Of a stretch of DNA of 64,000 bases, positions 26,343-34,720 are shown in pieces. Under the pieces are notes generated by a model. It saw only the letters and a program-made list of their open reading frames with translations. It was not told the DNA's origin and searched no databases. A program made the position numbers and the translations under genes. Numbering within the stretch: the first letter of the stretch is position 1; each line of letters begins with the position of its first letter. This DNA is from Croceivirga thetidis (GTDB taxonomy: Bacteria; Bacteroidota; Bacteroidia; Flavobacteriales; Flavobacteriaceae), in NCBI RefSeq assembly GCF_012272815.1, contig NZ_JAAWWL010000002.1, positions 278,280 through 342,279 of the forward strand, read 5' to 3'.

Positions 26343-27509
26343 ATGAAGAAAAATATTGGAATCAATACAATTTGTGCCCATGTTGGTGCAGTGGAAGATG
26401 AACAGTTCAGGGGAGCGGTTTCTCCGCTTTACATGTCAAGCTCATATGCCTTTCAAGATATTGATGAAAAAAGATACCCTAGATATTTTAACACACCAAA
26501 TCAACAAGCACTTTCAAAAAAGATAGCGGCTTTGGAGCATACTGAAGCAGGTATGATTTTTGGTAGTGGTATGGCAGCAATCAGTCATTGTCTGATGGCC
26601 TTTTTACAAGCTGGCGATCATGTAATATTTCAACAGACACTTTATGGAGGCACCTATAATTTCGCCACTAGCCAACTTGAGAAATACGGTATTTCCTATT
26701 CTTTCACAAAAGGTTGGCAAGTAGAAGACTTTGAAAAGGAACTAAGGCCCAATACAAAAATCATTTACATTGAAACGCCTTCGAACCCTTTATTGACAAT
26801 AACAGATATGAGTGCTGTTGCGTCTTTAGCTAAAAATAAGGGCGTGATTACTATGATTGATAACACCTTTGCTAGCCCCATAAATCAAAATCCGGCTGAT
26901 TTTGAGATAGATATCATGATTCATAGTGCAACCAAATATATGGGTGGTCATTCTGACATATGTGCTGGTGCTGTGGCCGCTTCAAAACAACACATTGAGC
27001 AACTTTGGTCATCTTCAATTTGCTTTGGTGGCAGTTTAAGTGATCAAACAACATGGATGTTGGAGAGAAGTTTAAAAACAATGGGGCTACGCGTGAAGGC
27101 CCAAACAGAAAATGCATTGAAATTAGCTCGTAAACTTGATGCGGAAGGCGATATTTCGAGAGTATTTTATCCAGGATTGGAAAGCCATCCCGACCACGAG
27201 TTGGCTAAGTCACAAATGAATGGATTTGGTGCAATGCTCTCATTTGAATTGGATGAAGCGCTTGATGCTGAATTATTTATGAAGTCATTAAAGTTGATTA
27301 AAGCATCTATGAGCTTAGCAGGAGTTGAGAGTACCGTTACTTCCCCAGTTCTTACTTCTCATTCATTAATGAGTCCTGAAGACCGGCAAAAACAAGGTAT
27401 TCGTGATGGGTTGATTCGTTTTTCTGTTGGTATTGAAGAAGATGAAGATCTAATGTATGATATACAGCAGGCGTTAGAGGTTGTAAAATCAAAAACTGCT
27501 TTGGTCTAA
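26343..27509 (+). CDS. Cys/Met metabolism PLP-dependent enzyme (trans-sulfuration family)
   Basis: A 388-residue fold-type I PLP enzyme of the cystathionine gamma-synthase/gamma-lyase/methionine gamma-lyase family. Motifs: FGSGMAAISHCLMAFL, YGGTYNF (phosphate/PLP ring), IETPSNPLLTITD, and SATKYMGGHSD containing the Schiff-base Lys. The C-terminal IRFSVGIEEDEDLMYDI is typical. Whether it forms cystathionine, releases H2S or degrades methionine cannot be settled by motif. Its stop overlaps the bshB1 start by one base (TAATG), which ties it to bacillithiol and cysteine metabolism. Confidence 0.93.
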   Translation: MKKNIGINTICAHVGAVEDEQFRGAVSPLYMSSSYAFQDIDEKRYPRYFNTPNQQALSKKIAALEHTEAGMIFGSGMAAISHCLMAFLQAGDHVIFQQTLYGGTYNFATSQLEKYGISYSFTKGWQVEDFEKELRPNTKIIYIETPSNPLLTITDMSAVASLAKNKGVITMIDNTFASPINQNPADFEIDIMIHSATKYMGGHSDICAGAVAASKQHIEQLWSSSICFGGSLSDQTTWMLERSLKTMGLRVKAQTENALKLARKLDAEGDISRVFYPGLESHPDHELAKSQMNGFGAMLSFELDEALDAELFMKSLKLIKASMSLAGVESTVTSPVLTSHSLMSPEDRQKQGIRDGLIRFSVGIEEDEDLMYDIQQALEVVKSKTALV

Positions 27510-28231
27510 TGAAATTGGATATTTTGGTTTTTGGAGCGCATCCAGATGATGCTGAACTTGGTGCAGGTGCTACAATTGCAAAAGAGGTTTCCAAAGGCAA
27601 AAAAGTAGGTATTGTTGATTTGACCCGAGGCGAGTTAGGAACACGAGGGACTGCTGAAATACGTGATAGTGAAGCAGAAAACGCAGCCCAAATACTGGGA
27701 GTTTCCATTCGCGAGAATTTGGAATTTGATGATGGTTTTTTTGTAAATGATAAAAAACATCAGCTCAGTATAATCAGGTGTATTCGAAAATATCGTCCGG
27801 AAATTGTTCTATGTAATGCTGTTGACGACCGGCATATTGATCATGGAAAGGGCTCGAAACTTGTTAGTGATTCTTGTTTTTTAAGTGGTTTGGTGAAAAT
27901 CGACACAAAACTTGACGGTGATGATGAATGGCAGGAACCTTGGCGCCCAAAAGCTGTTTATCACTACATTCAGTGGAAAAATCTAGTGCCAGATATTTTA
28001 GTTGATGTTTCTGGGTTTATTGACACCAAGACAAAATCAATATTAGCATATGCTTCCCAGTTTTACGATCCTGAGAGTAAAGAACCTTCAACACCCATAA
28101 GTAGCAAAAACTTTATTGATAGCGTAAACTATAGAGCTCGTGATTTAGGAAGATTGATTGGAACGGAATATGCTGAAGGATTTACAGTGGAAAGATTTCC
28201 AGCAGTCGACTCAATTTTTGATTTGATTTAG
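27509..28231 (+). CDS. bshB1: bacillithiol biosynthesis deacetylase BshB1
   Basis: A 240-residue zinc PIG-L deacetylase. Signature motifs: FGAHPDDAELGAGAT at the N-terminus, LTRGELGTRGT, and the distal DDRHIDHGKGSKLV. This matches BshB1, which deacetylates GlcNAc-malate to GlcN-malate, the second step of bacillithiol synthesis, before BshC adds cysteine. Bacillithiol is known in Flavobacteriia. The start is coupled to the trans-sulfuration enzyme stop. The gene ends convergent with the first TPR kinase with a 4-base overlap. Confidence 0.95.
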   Translation: MKLDILVFGAHPDDAELGAGATIAKEVSKGKKVGIVDLTRGELGTRGTAEIRDSEAENAAQILGVSIRENLEFDDGFFVNDKKHQLSIIRCIRKYRPEIVLCNAVDDRHIDHGKGSKLVSDSCFLSGLVKIDTKLDGDDEWQEPWRPKAVYHYIQWKNLVPDILVDVSGFIDTKTKSILAYASQFYDPESKEPSTPISSKNFIDSVNYRARDLGRLIGTEYAEGFTVERFPAVDSIFDLI

Positions 28232-30318
28232 CTTGCTTGCTTAAATTTCTCCTTGTCGACCCTAGGTATTGTGAAGAAGAATGAAGTACCTTTCTTTAAT
28301 TCACTTTCAACCCATATTTCTCCACTATTTCGCTCTACCATTTCTTTACAAAGGGAAAGTCCTAGGCCGGTTCCTTTTTCATTATTCGTACCAAAAGTGG
28401 TAACTGTCTTATCTGAACAAAATATTGATTCTCTAATATTTTCAGGCATACCTATACCATTGTCCTTGACTTGTATTTTCCAAGATTCTCCATCTTGAAT
28501 TGCACTTATCTTAATTTTTCCATTTTCTGGTGTGAACTTGATTGCGTTACTTATTAAGTTTCTGATAATTATGTCCATCTGGTTGCCATCGACCCATACA
28601 TATGAATGCTCAGGAACCGTGTTGGTGAGCGTTATATTTTTAGCCATTGCATTTTCAGTCAACAATCGAATACTATCATCTACATGGTTTTTAAGGGGAA
28701 TGATGGCTGGTTTGGTCACATCGTTTTTCATTTGTGCCTGACCCCAAGAAAGAAGGTTGTTCAATGAGAATAGGATGTGATCTACATCGGCTCTGAGCTT
28801 AGGAATAAAACCAATAAATTCATTTTGTGGAATTTCATTGTTGGCGAATAACCGCAATAATCCCTGTAGACCTCCGATTGGGCCTCTTAAATCATGGCCG
28901 ATAATTGAAAACAATTGATTTTTAGTTTTATCAATTCGTTTAAGTTCATCTTCTCGGTCCCTTAGAGTTTTGGTTTTAGCCTTTAGTTCTTTATAAAGTC
29001 TAACTAATTTCTTTTGATTGATGTAAAGCGGGATACTTGTACAAAGGAGAACAAGCAAAACTATTAAAGACGCATAAATGTAGTTGCGCTGTCTGGCCAA
29101 CACCTTTTCTTTTTCTGCAATGATGGCTTCTTTTTGCTTCTCATAATCCATTTTGGTCTGCATCATGGTCAAGCTATTTTCAAATTCATCTTTTGATAAT
29201 GAATCCGATAATGCCTCAAACTCTTCTAGATAAAGAACTGCTAGTTCAAAATCACTTTTATTTTTGTAAACCTTATAAAGTATTTCGGCTGTGTTTTTCT
29301 GTCCTTCAATTGCCGCTATCTCTTTTGCAATTGAATTTCCTTTTAAGGCATAATATTCAGCTAATGAATCTTGTTTTATGGCGAAGAAAGCTTTTGAATA
29401 TCCATCATAAACATCTATTACACCTCGTTTATCGTCCAAGTTTTCATAAAGAAGGTTGGCTTGATCATACCAGTATAAGGCCCAGTCGTATTTTTTTTGC
29501 CTGAGGTAGATTTTTCCTTTTACCCCGTAAGCAAATGCAAGCCAATCAGAAATCGCGTTTTTTTCAAATGCGGTTATACTGCTGTTAATATTGAACATGG
29601 CCAAATCAAATTTGTCCATATCTGCATAAAGCGAGGCCATATTGCTCATAGTCTCAGCCGAAACCACTTCATCATCAAGTTGGCGATTTATTTTTACGAC
29701 CCTTTCATAAAATTCAAGTGCTTGATCATAATTCTTTTGATCTGAGTAGAGGCTCGCGATGTTTTCATTTAATATTGATAGAAGGGTTAAGTCATTTTTA
29801 ATAGTTGCGATATCAATACCTTTTAAGTAGTATTCGAGTGATTTTGAATAGTTGCCCGAAAACAAATATTCAGTACCTAAATTGTTGTACAATTGTACCT
29901 CATCTTCATTTGCTTCATCTTTTTGGGTTAACTCCAAGGCTTTTTTGAAATATGAAATCGCCTCTTTTGAATTGCCCATATTTGAATTGTAGGAACCTAG
30001 ACTGGAAAGGGATAGAATTTTACCTCTAGTAAAATCAGCTTTTTCACTTAAAGTCAATGCCTTATTTGAATAATAATAAAGGCTATCTGAATTTATGTAA
30101 TTAAAAGAGGATGCAAGCTTGCAATGAAGGATAATATAGGTAGTATCCTTTACATCAAAATCGGAATCCAGTTCGAAAGCAGTGATTTTTCGCTGAAGTT
30201 TTTTTCTTTCCTGTTTCTGAGACAAAAGCCCCTCACTGAAAAGCATAAAAACGGCTAAAATAAACACCGCAATCAACTTGTTTTGGCCGGCCATTATAAG
30301 TAGGTTAGATTTGGGCAT
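28228..30318 (-). CDS. TPR-containing sensor histidine kinase (paralogue 1)
   Basis: A 696-residue hybrid of periplasmic TPR repeats and a cytoplasmic kinase. A signal peptide (IAVFILAVFMLFSEGLLSQ) is followed by about six TPRs (near residues 45-375; e.g. AISYFKKALELTQK, SLEYYLKGIDIATI, ALEFYERVVKINRQ). A coiled coil leads to one transmembrane helix (YIYASLIVLLVLLCTSIPLY). The HisKA phosphoacceptor is in SIIGHDLRGPIGG, and the HATPase motifs are NLISNAIKFTPENG, VKDNGIGMP and EKGTGLGLSL. No response regulator is adjacent. ATG 30318 is preferred over the TTG at 30333, which lies 6 bases from a promoter box. It has its own promoter at 30340-30371. Confidence 0.9.
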   Translation of the reverse strand: MPKSNLLIMAGQNKLIAVFILAVFMLFSEGLLSQKQERKKLQRKITAFELDSDFDVKDTTYIILHCKLASSFNYINSDSLYYYSNKALTLSEKADFTRGKILSLSSLGSYNSNMGNSKEAISYFKKALELTQKDEANEDEVQLYNNLGTEYLFSGNYSKSLEYYLKGIDIATIKNDLTLLSILNENIASLYSDQKNYDQALEFYERVVKINRQLDDEVVSAETMSNMASLYADMDKFDLAMFNINSSITAFEKNAISDWLAFAYGVKGKIYLRQKKYDWALYWYDQANLLYENLDDKRGVIDVYDGYSKAFFAIKQDSLAEYYALKGNSIAKEIAAIEGQKNTAEILYKVYKNKSDFELAVLYLEEFEALSDSLSKDEFENSLTMMQTKMDYEKQKEAIIAEKEKVLARQRNYIYASLIVLLVLLCTSIPLYINQKKLVRLYKELKAKTKTLRDREDELKRIDKTKNQLFSIIGHDLRGPIGGLQGLLRLFANNEIPQNEFIGFIPKLRADVDHILFSLNNLLSWGQAQMKNDVTKPAIIPLKNHVDDSIRLLTENAMAKNITLTNTVPEHSYVWVDGNQMDIIIRNLISNAIKFTPENGKIKISAIQDGESWKIQVKDNGIGMPENIRESIFCSDKTVTTFGTNNEKGTGLGLSLCKEMVERNSGEIWVESELKKGTSFFFTIPRVDKEKFKQAS

Positions 30319-30339
30319 TGGTCGATAAAACAATCAGCT

Positions 30340-30371
30340 CAAAAGTATTTTCTTAATTGAACACTTGCCAA
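30340..30371 (-). promoter_or_regulatory. promoter of TPR kinase 1
   Basis: Minus strand: TTG (30369-30371), 21 bases, TACTTTTG (30340-30347), a full fit to the Flavobacterium promoter pattern. The region 30372-30490 upstream holds no recognisable gene. Confidence 0.6.
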
Positions 30372-30490
30372 TTAATGTTGTGAAGTGCTCTTTTTTTGGT
30401 GTTTTAGCGATAAAAATTGCATTTCATCGATGATTTGAATCAAAAAATAGGACTTTCTATCAATCAGCTTTACAATGAAATCTGTCTCGA

Positions 30491-32482
30491 TTAGGCTTTA
30501 GGAAGTATAATAATAGCAGTTGTACCAGAATTTAATGCGCTTTCAAAGTTTAACTCCCCATTATTCAAGGCCAATAAGTCTTTCGTTATTTGCAATCCTA
30601 TTCCAGTACCTTTTTCATTATTGGTGCCAATCTGAGGGATAATTGAAGACCCTTTCATAATTGACGATAGTTGGGATTTTGATAAGCCAACTCCTGAATC
30701 TTCAATTCTAAAGACGACTCTACTTCCCTGTTCCTTACCATTGAATTTTATATTGCCATTTTCCGGCGTAAATTTTATAGCGTTTGAAATGAGATTTCTC
30801 AAAATCAAGTCTAAATGATCACTATCAACCAACACTTTCAAATCAGGATTGGTAACGCACTCCACATTAATGTTTTTGCTTTCAATTTTTTCGGCATATA
30901 ATTCAACGACTTGGGTTGCATGCATTTTTATTGCAACTGCTTTTGGTTTGGTAATTGTACCATTCATTTGATTATTTGCCCAAGTCAGTAAGTTATTCAA
31001 AGTGAATGCGCTGTGGTCGACATTATTCTTAAGGCGTGGAGTTATTTTTTTAATTTCTGAAGTAGACAATTCGCTATCATTATATAAATCTAGGAATTCT
31101 TGTAAGGTGCTAATAGGTGATTTCAAATCATGACCAATAATTGTGAAGATTTTATCCTTTACCTCATTAAGCTCTTTCAAATCTTTATTGGCGTTTCGTT
31201 GATTTTGATAATTACGTCTTATCAAGAATATTATGATTAAAAGGCCTGAAACCACCACCACCGATGCACCAATAAGAAAGTTTTGTCGGGAAATCTCATT
31301 TTGTACTCTTGCCTCAGATAGCATTTGTTCTCGATCAAACTCCTGTTTAGCTCGCAGAAATGCAAGGTTATTGTTTTCATTATCCGTTCGATAATTTTTC
31401 TTAAGATTTTCATATTGATTGAAATAACCTAAGGAATTTTCAATTTGACCATTCTTCAATGAAATATCTTTTAACAATTCCAAAGACTGTAAAAGTTTGG
31501 TGGTATCCTTAAACCGTTCGGCATACTCCTTAGTTTTTTTGGAATATTCAGAGGCCTTATCAAATTCATCTAATGCAAAATAAATTTTGGAATACCATTC
31601 GAATACCTCAAGTTCATCTCTCGGATTTTCCACTAATGAAATCAAACTATCCGACTTTTTGATCCAGGTAAGTGCAATTTCTGGTTCTTCAATTGTGTGA
31701 TAGTACCTGCTCAGTACCCTTGTAGATCTACTATGCCATAAATTGTCGTGGGTTCTTTCAAAATAGTCCCTTGATTCGTGCGCATTTTTTAAAACCAAAT
31801 CAAAGTCACCGGTTTTAATCGCATTGAAAGCTATATTGGATTGTGTACCAGCCTTATGCTCAACATCACCAATAATATTCCATATGCTGTCAGCAATTAC
31901 ATATTCATTGAGTGCCTCTTGATGTAAAGAATTCATGGTGTATAACCAACCTAGATTATGCCTTAACAAGGCTTCTTGTAATTTAAAATCATTGGTTTCA
32001 CAAATTTCAATGGCCTTGTAAGTGTTTTCAAGCATCTTTTTATAGTCACGGATAAAAACATCGTGAAGTGCAACACTCTTTAAAAGTGCAACTTGAGCTT
32101 GTGGGTCACTAATTTCTTTGATTAGATTTCTTACTCGCTGATAATACTTAAAGGCTACTTTATTTTTACCAAGGTCTGAATGAAAATCGCCGGTATGAAT
32201 TATAGCTCTCGCGTAACCATATAGATAAGTGCTGTCCTTGTTTAGATCTAGTGATTTGGTAGCAAAGAGTAAAAGACTGTCAGGTTCTCTAAAGCGATAT
32301 TCATTTGCGATATTGTTTAATAGGTCGATTTTCTGAATTTTATCGAATCCACTGAATTTTTCAGTATCGGAATATATTTCAAGAAGGCTATCTTTCTTTG
32401 ACAATTGGCCATAAGCCAAAATTGGAAGGAATAACAGAATAAAAAATCCGAAAAATGATATGAATCTGTAAACCTTTATCAT
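30491..32482 (-). CDS. TPR-containing sensor histidine kinase (paralogue 2)
   Basis: A 663-residue protein with the same plan as paralogue 1: signal peptide (FISFFGFFILLFLPILAYG), TPR array (about residues 60-370; e.g. LNEYVIADSIWNIIGD), transmembrane helix (FLIGASVVVVSGLLIIIFLI), HisKA with TIIGHDLKSPISTLQEFLDL, and HATPase (NLISNAIKFTPENGNI, IEDSGVGLS, NEKGTGIGLQI). It starts within the last 4 bases of paralogue 3 (ATGA overlap), so the two are translationally coupled. The TPRs probably sense a periplasmic or membrane-associated partner; no output regulator lies next to it. Confidence 0.92.
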   Translation of the reverse strand: MIKVYRFISFFGFFILLFLPILAYGQLSKKDSLLEIYSDTEKFSGFDKIQKIDLLNNIANEYRFREPDSLLLFATKSLDLNKDSTYLYGYARAIIHTGDFHSDLGKNKVAFKYYQRVRNLIKEISDPQAQVALLKSVALHDVFIRDYKKMLENTYKAIEICETNDFKLQEALLRHNLGWLYTMNSLHQEALNEYVIADSIWNIIGDVEHKAGTQSNIAFNAIKTGDFDLVLKNAHESRDYFERTHDNLWHSRSTRVLSRYYHTIEEPEIALTWIKKSDSLISLVENPRDELEVFEWYSKIYFALDEFDKASEYSKKTKEYAERFKDTTKLLQSLELLKDISLKNGQIENSLGYFNQYENLKKNYRTDNENNNLAFLRAKQEFDREQMLSEARVQNEISRQNFLIGASVVVVSGLLIIIFLIRRNYQNQRNANKDLKELNEVKDKIFTIIGHDLKSPISTLQEFLDLYNDSELSTSEIKKITPRLKNNVDHSAFTLNNLLTWANNQMNGTITKPKAVAIKMHATQVVELYAEKIESKNINVECVTNPDLKVLVDSDHLDLILRNLISNAIKFTPENGNIKFNGKEQGSRVVFRIEDSGVGLSKSQLSSIMKGSSIIPQIGTNNEKGTGIGLQITKDLLALNNGELNFESALNSGTTAIIILPKA

Positions 32483-34473
32483 GCTTTAGGAAATTTTAGG
32501 ATAACCGTGGTCCCTTCACCAACATTCCCTTTAATTACCAAAGATCCATTGTTTAGGGAAGCAAGATCCTTTGAGATTTGAAGACCTAAACCTGTTCCTT
32601 TTTCCATTCTTGTACCTGGTTTTGACTTTATAAATTTATCAGAATTAATGGCATTTAAAACTTCTTTGGATACTCCCACACCATTATCCTCAATCGTTAG
32701 TTGAATATGATTATCATGCGCTTCAGAAGAAATCTTAATACGCCCCATGTTTTCGGTATATTTCAAAGCATTTGAAATTATGTTTTTCAAAATAAGCCTT
32801 AAGTGAGACATGTCAAATAAAACTTCTTGGCTTTTAGGTACTTCTATTTTTAATGATATTTTCTTTTCTTGAATTTCTTTTTTGAAGAGTTGCTCTTTGT
32901 CTTTAAGTACACTTCGTAAGTTTATTTTCTCAGGGAATACTTCAATACCACCATCCATATGACTTTTAGCCCAGATAAGGAGATTATTAAGCATGAAGGA
33001 ATTATAATCAACATTTTCCTTTAATTTAGGAGTATATCTGCTAATTTCTTCCTCTGAGATTTCTTTGCTGGAATAGAGTTCCAACAATTCTTGTAAAGTG
33101 CCAACGGGCGATTTTAAATCATGACCAATAATTGAGAAAATTTTGTCTTTTATCTCGTTATTTTCTTCAAGTATCCTATTGGCGTTCTTTTCTGCAAGTG
33201 CACTCTTACGAACTAATAAAGCGATTATTATTAGTGCGATTAATGCAAGTAAGGCTATGTAGAATATAAAATTTTTGTCTTTAATTTTTCTATCATTTTC
33301 CAATCTCATTTTCTCCGCATCCCTCAAAAATTGATTTTGTGTTTCAAGCAAAAGGAATCGTGTTTTATCATCGGATTCAAGAATTGAATCTGAAATTTTA
33401 TTGGCAGCTTGCAAATGTATGAGTGCTTCTTTAGGCTGATTAAGAGTGGTTGCGATTTCATAAAGTAGCTTAGAACCTTTGACTATGCCATTATGATTTT
33501 TTATTTGTTTAGAAATCTGTGTTCCTTTTTCAGCAAAATCCTTGCTTGTTTGTAGGTCATTCTTTAATAAATAGGCTTCTGCTATTCCCAGGTAATTTTC
33601 AGCTTGCCGTTGCGAATCTTTGGCAAGCATTAGTAGACTATCCGATACATTAAATAGACCTAATGCCTCATCTGGATTCTTTTCTTTAACTGCGATTTCG
33701 CCAAGTGTGGTCCATGCAAAAGCCTCCCACGAATGAAACTTATTTTCCCTAAATATGTCTATTGCTCTTTTGCATGCAGATTTTCCTTTATCAAAATCTT
33801 CAATATGCATGTAGAGATACCCCATATTGCTTCGAATTTGCCCCTCTAGGTCTTTATCAGGCTTATCAGCTATCGCATCTAAAGCTTTCTGATAATAGGG
33901 CAGTGCTTGCTGGTATATTTTTAAAATTGAAAATGAGGTAGCCAAGTTCATTGCAAAAGTAATTTGCATCTCATGGTTATTGAATTCTTTTGCATACTTC
34001 TCTCCTTCTTTACAAAGTTTGTAAGCTTCAGGATATTCGCCATTCATGAAATGCCCCATGGCATCAGAGTTTAAACTTCGAAGAAAAATGGAATCAGCCC
34101 TAACCTCCTTTGCCAAGCCCCTTGCTTCAACAATGAGTTTAAAGCCTGGTTCGAATTCGGAACTTAATACATAAAACTCCCCCAATGCCAGTTTTGCACC
34201 GGCTATGCCTTTTTTGTAGTCGATGGATTTGCTCAACTCCAAGGCCTTGTTTGAATAGAACTTAAGGCTATCGTTATTGTGATAGATATAACTTCTAGAG
34301 AGCTTATTCAACAAATCAATGTAATCAGTGTTAGATTCATTGAATTCAGATTTACCTTCAATAGCTATTTTTTTTTGCTTCAGACTATCTATTAATGTCT
34401 TCTGCCCAGAGAGGGGATAAAACGTCAAGAAGAAAACAGATATCGCAAGGTATTTTATGCGGTGGGATAACAA
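32479..34473 (-). CDS. TPR-containing sensor histidine kinase (paralogue 3)
   Basis: A 664-residue kinase, first gene of a two-gene unit with paralogue 2. Signal peptide (LAISVFFLTFYPLSGQ), TPR array (about 45-370; e.g. ALPYYQKALDAIAD, SACKRAIDIFRENKF), transmembrane helix (FIFYIALLALIALIIIALLV), HisKA with SIIGHDLKSPVGTLQELLEL, and HATPase with NIISNALKYTENMGRI, IEDNGVGVS, MEKGTGLGLQI. It is clearly related to the two downstream kinases across the whole length, which points to tandem duplication followed by divergence of the TPR half. Confidence 0.92.
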   Translation of the reverse strand: MLSHRIKYLAISVFFLTFYPLSGQKTLIDSLKQKKIAIEGKSEFNESNTDYIDLLNKLSRSYIYHNNDSLKFYSNKALELSKSIDYKKGIAGAKLALGEFYVLSSEFEPGFKLIVEARGLAKEVRADSIFLRSLNSDAMGHFMNGEYPEAYKLCKEGEKYAKEFNNHEMQITFAMNLATSFSILKIYQQALPYYQKALDAIADKPDKDLEGQIRSNMGYLYMHIEDFDKGKSACKRAIDIFRENKFHSWEAFAWTTLGEIAVKEKNPDEALGLFNVSDSLLMLAKDSQRQAENYLGIAEAYLLKNDLQTSKDFAEKGTQISKQIKNHNGIVKGSKLLYEIATTLNQPKEALIHLQAANKISDSILESDDKTRFLLLETQNQFLRDAEKMRLENDRKIKDKNFIFYIALLALIALIIIALLVRKSALAEKNANRILEENNEIKDKIFSIIGHDLKSPVGTLQELLELYSSKEISEEEISRYTPKLKENVDYNSFMLNNLLIWAKSHMDGGIEVFPEKINLRSVLKDKEQLFKKEIQEKKISLKIEVPKSQEVLFDMSHLRLILKNIISNALKYTENMGRIKISSEAHDNHIQLTIEDNGVGVSKEVLNAINSDKFIKSKPGTRMEKGTGLGLQISKDLASLNNGSLVIKGNVGEGTTVILKFPKA

Positions 34474-34557
34474 TATTAATGGTTGATTTGTTGAATACTC
34501 TAGTTCAGTTGTGAAGTTAAGGTACGCTAATTTTTTGATTTTTCTTAATCCTTAAGC

Positions 34558-34590
34558 TTTGTATTATTAAAACAAAAAATCATAACTTTG
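34558..34590 (+). promoter_or_regulatory. promoter of tRNA-His
   Basis: TTTG (34558-34561), 21 bases, TAACTTTG (34583-34590): a full match to the Bacteroidota -33/-7 consensus, 14 bases before the tRNA. Confidence 0.8.
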
Positions 34591-34604
34591 CCACCGCTTA
34601 AAAT

Positions 34605-34680
34605 GGTGGTTGTAGCTCAGCTGGTTAGAGCGCCTGATTGTGGTTCAGGAGGTCGTCGGTTCGAACCCGATCTTCCACCC
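34605..34680 (+). tRNA. tRNA-His (anticodon GTG)
   Basis: Complete cloverleaf with TAGCTCAG D-arm start, anticodon arm CCTGA/TCAGG around loop TTGTGGT (anticodon 34640-34642, GTG), and T-arm GTCGG-TTCGAAC-CCGAT. The extra 5' G (34605) corresponds to the G-1 of tRNA-His, paired with C73 (34679). CCA is not encoded. The acceptor arm has two adjacent U:U mismatches (5:68 and 6:67) as I align it. Confidence 0.95.
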
Positions 34681-34689
34681 AGAAAATAG

Positions 34690-34714
34690 AAAGCCGTTCA
34701 TTCGAACGGCTTTT
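34690..34714. terminator. terminator between tRNA-His and M28 peptidase gene
   Basis: AGCCGTTC (34692-34699), loop ATTC, GAACGGCT (34704-34711), flanked by As on one side and Ts on the other. It can serve both convergent units. Confidence 0.85.
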
Positions 34715-34720
34715 CTAGTT

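Noticed and set aside
27352-27708. 118-codon open frame antisense to the trans-sulfuration/bshB1 junction
   Set aside because: Shadow of two well-supported genes; no start context or homology.
30361-34604. GTTGTGAAG sequences upstream of two TPR kinases as further LytTR sites
   Set aside because: Only single copies (near 30379 and 34519), no 21-bp partner, so they do not meet the array pattern seen at 50818-51032.
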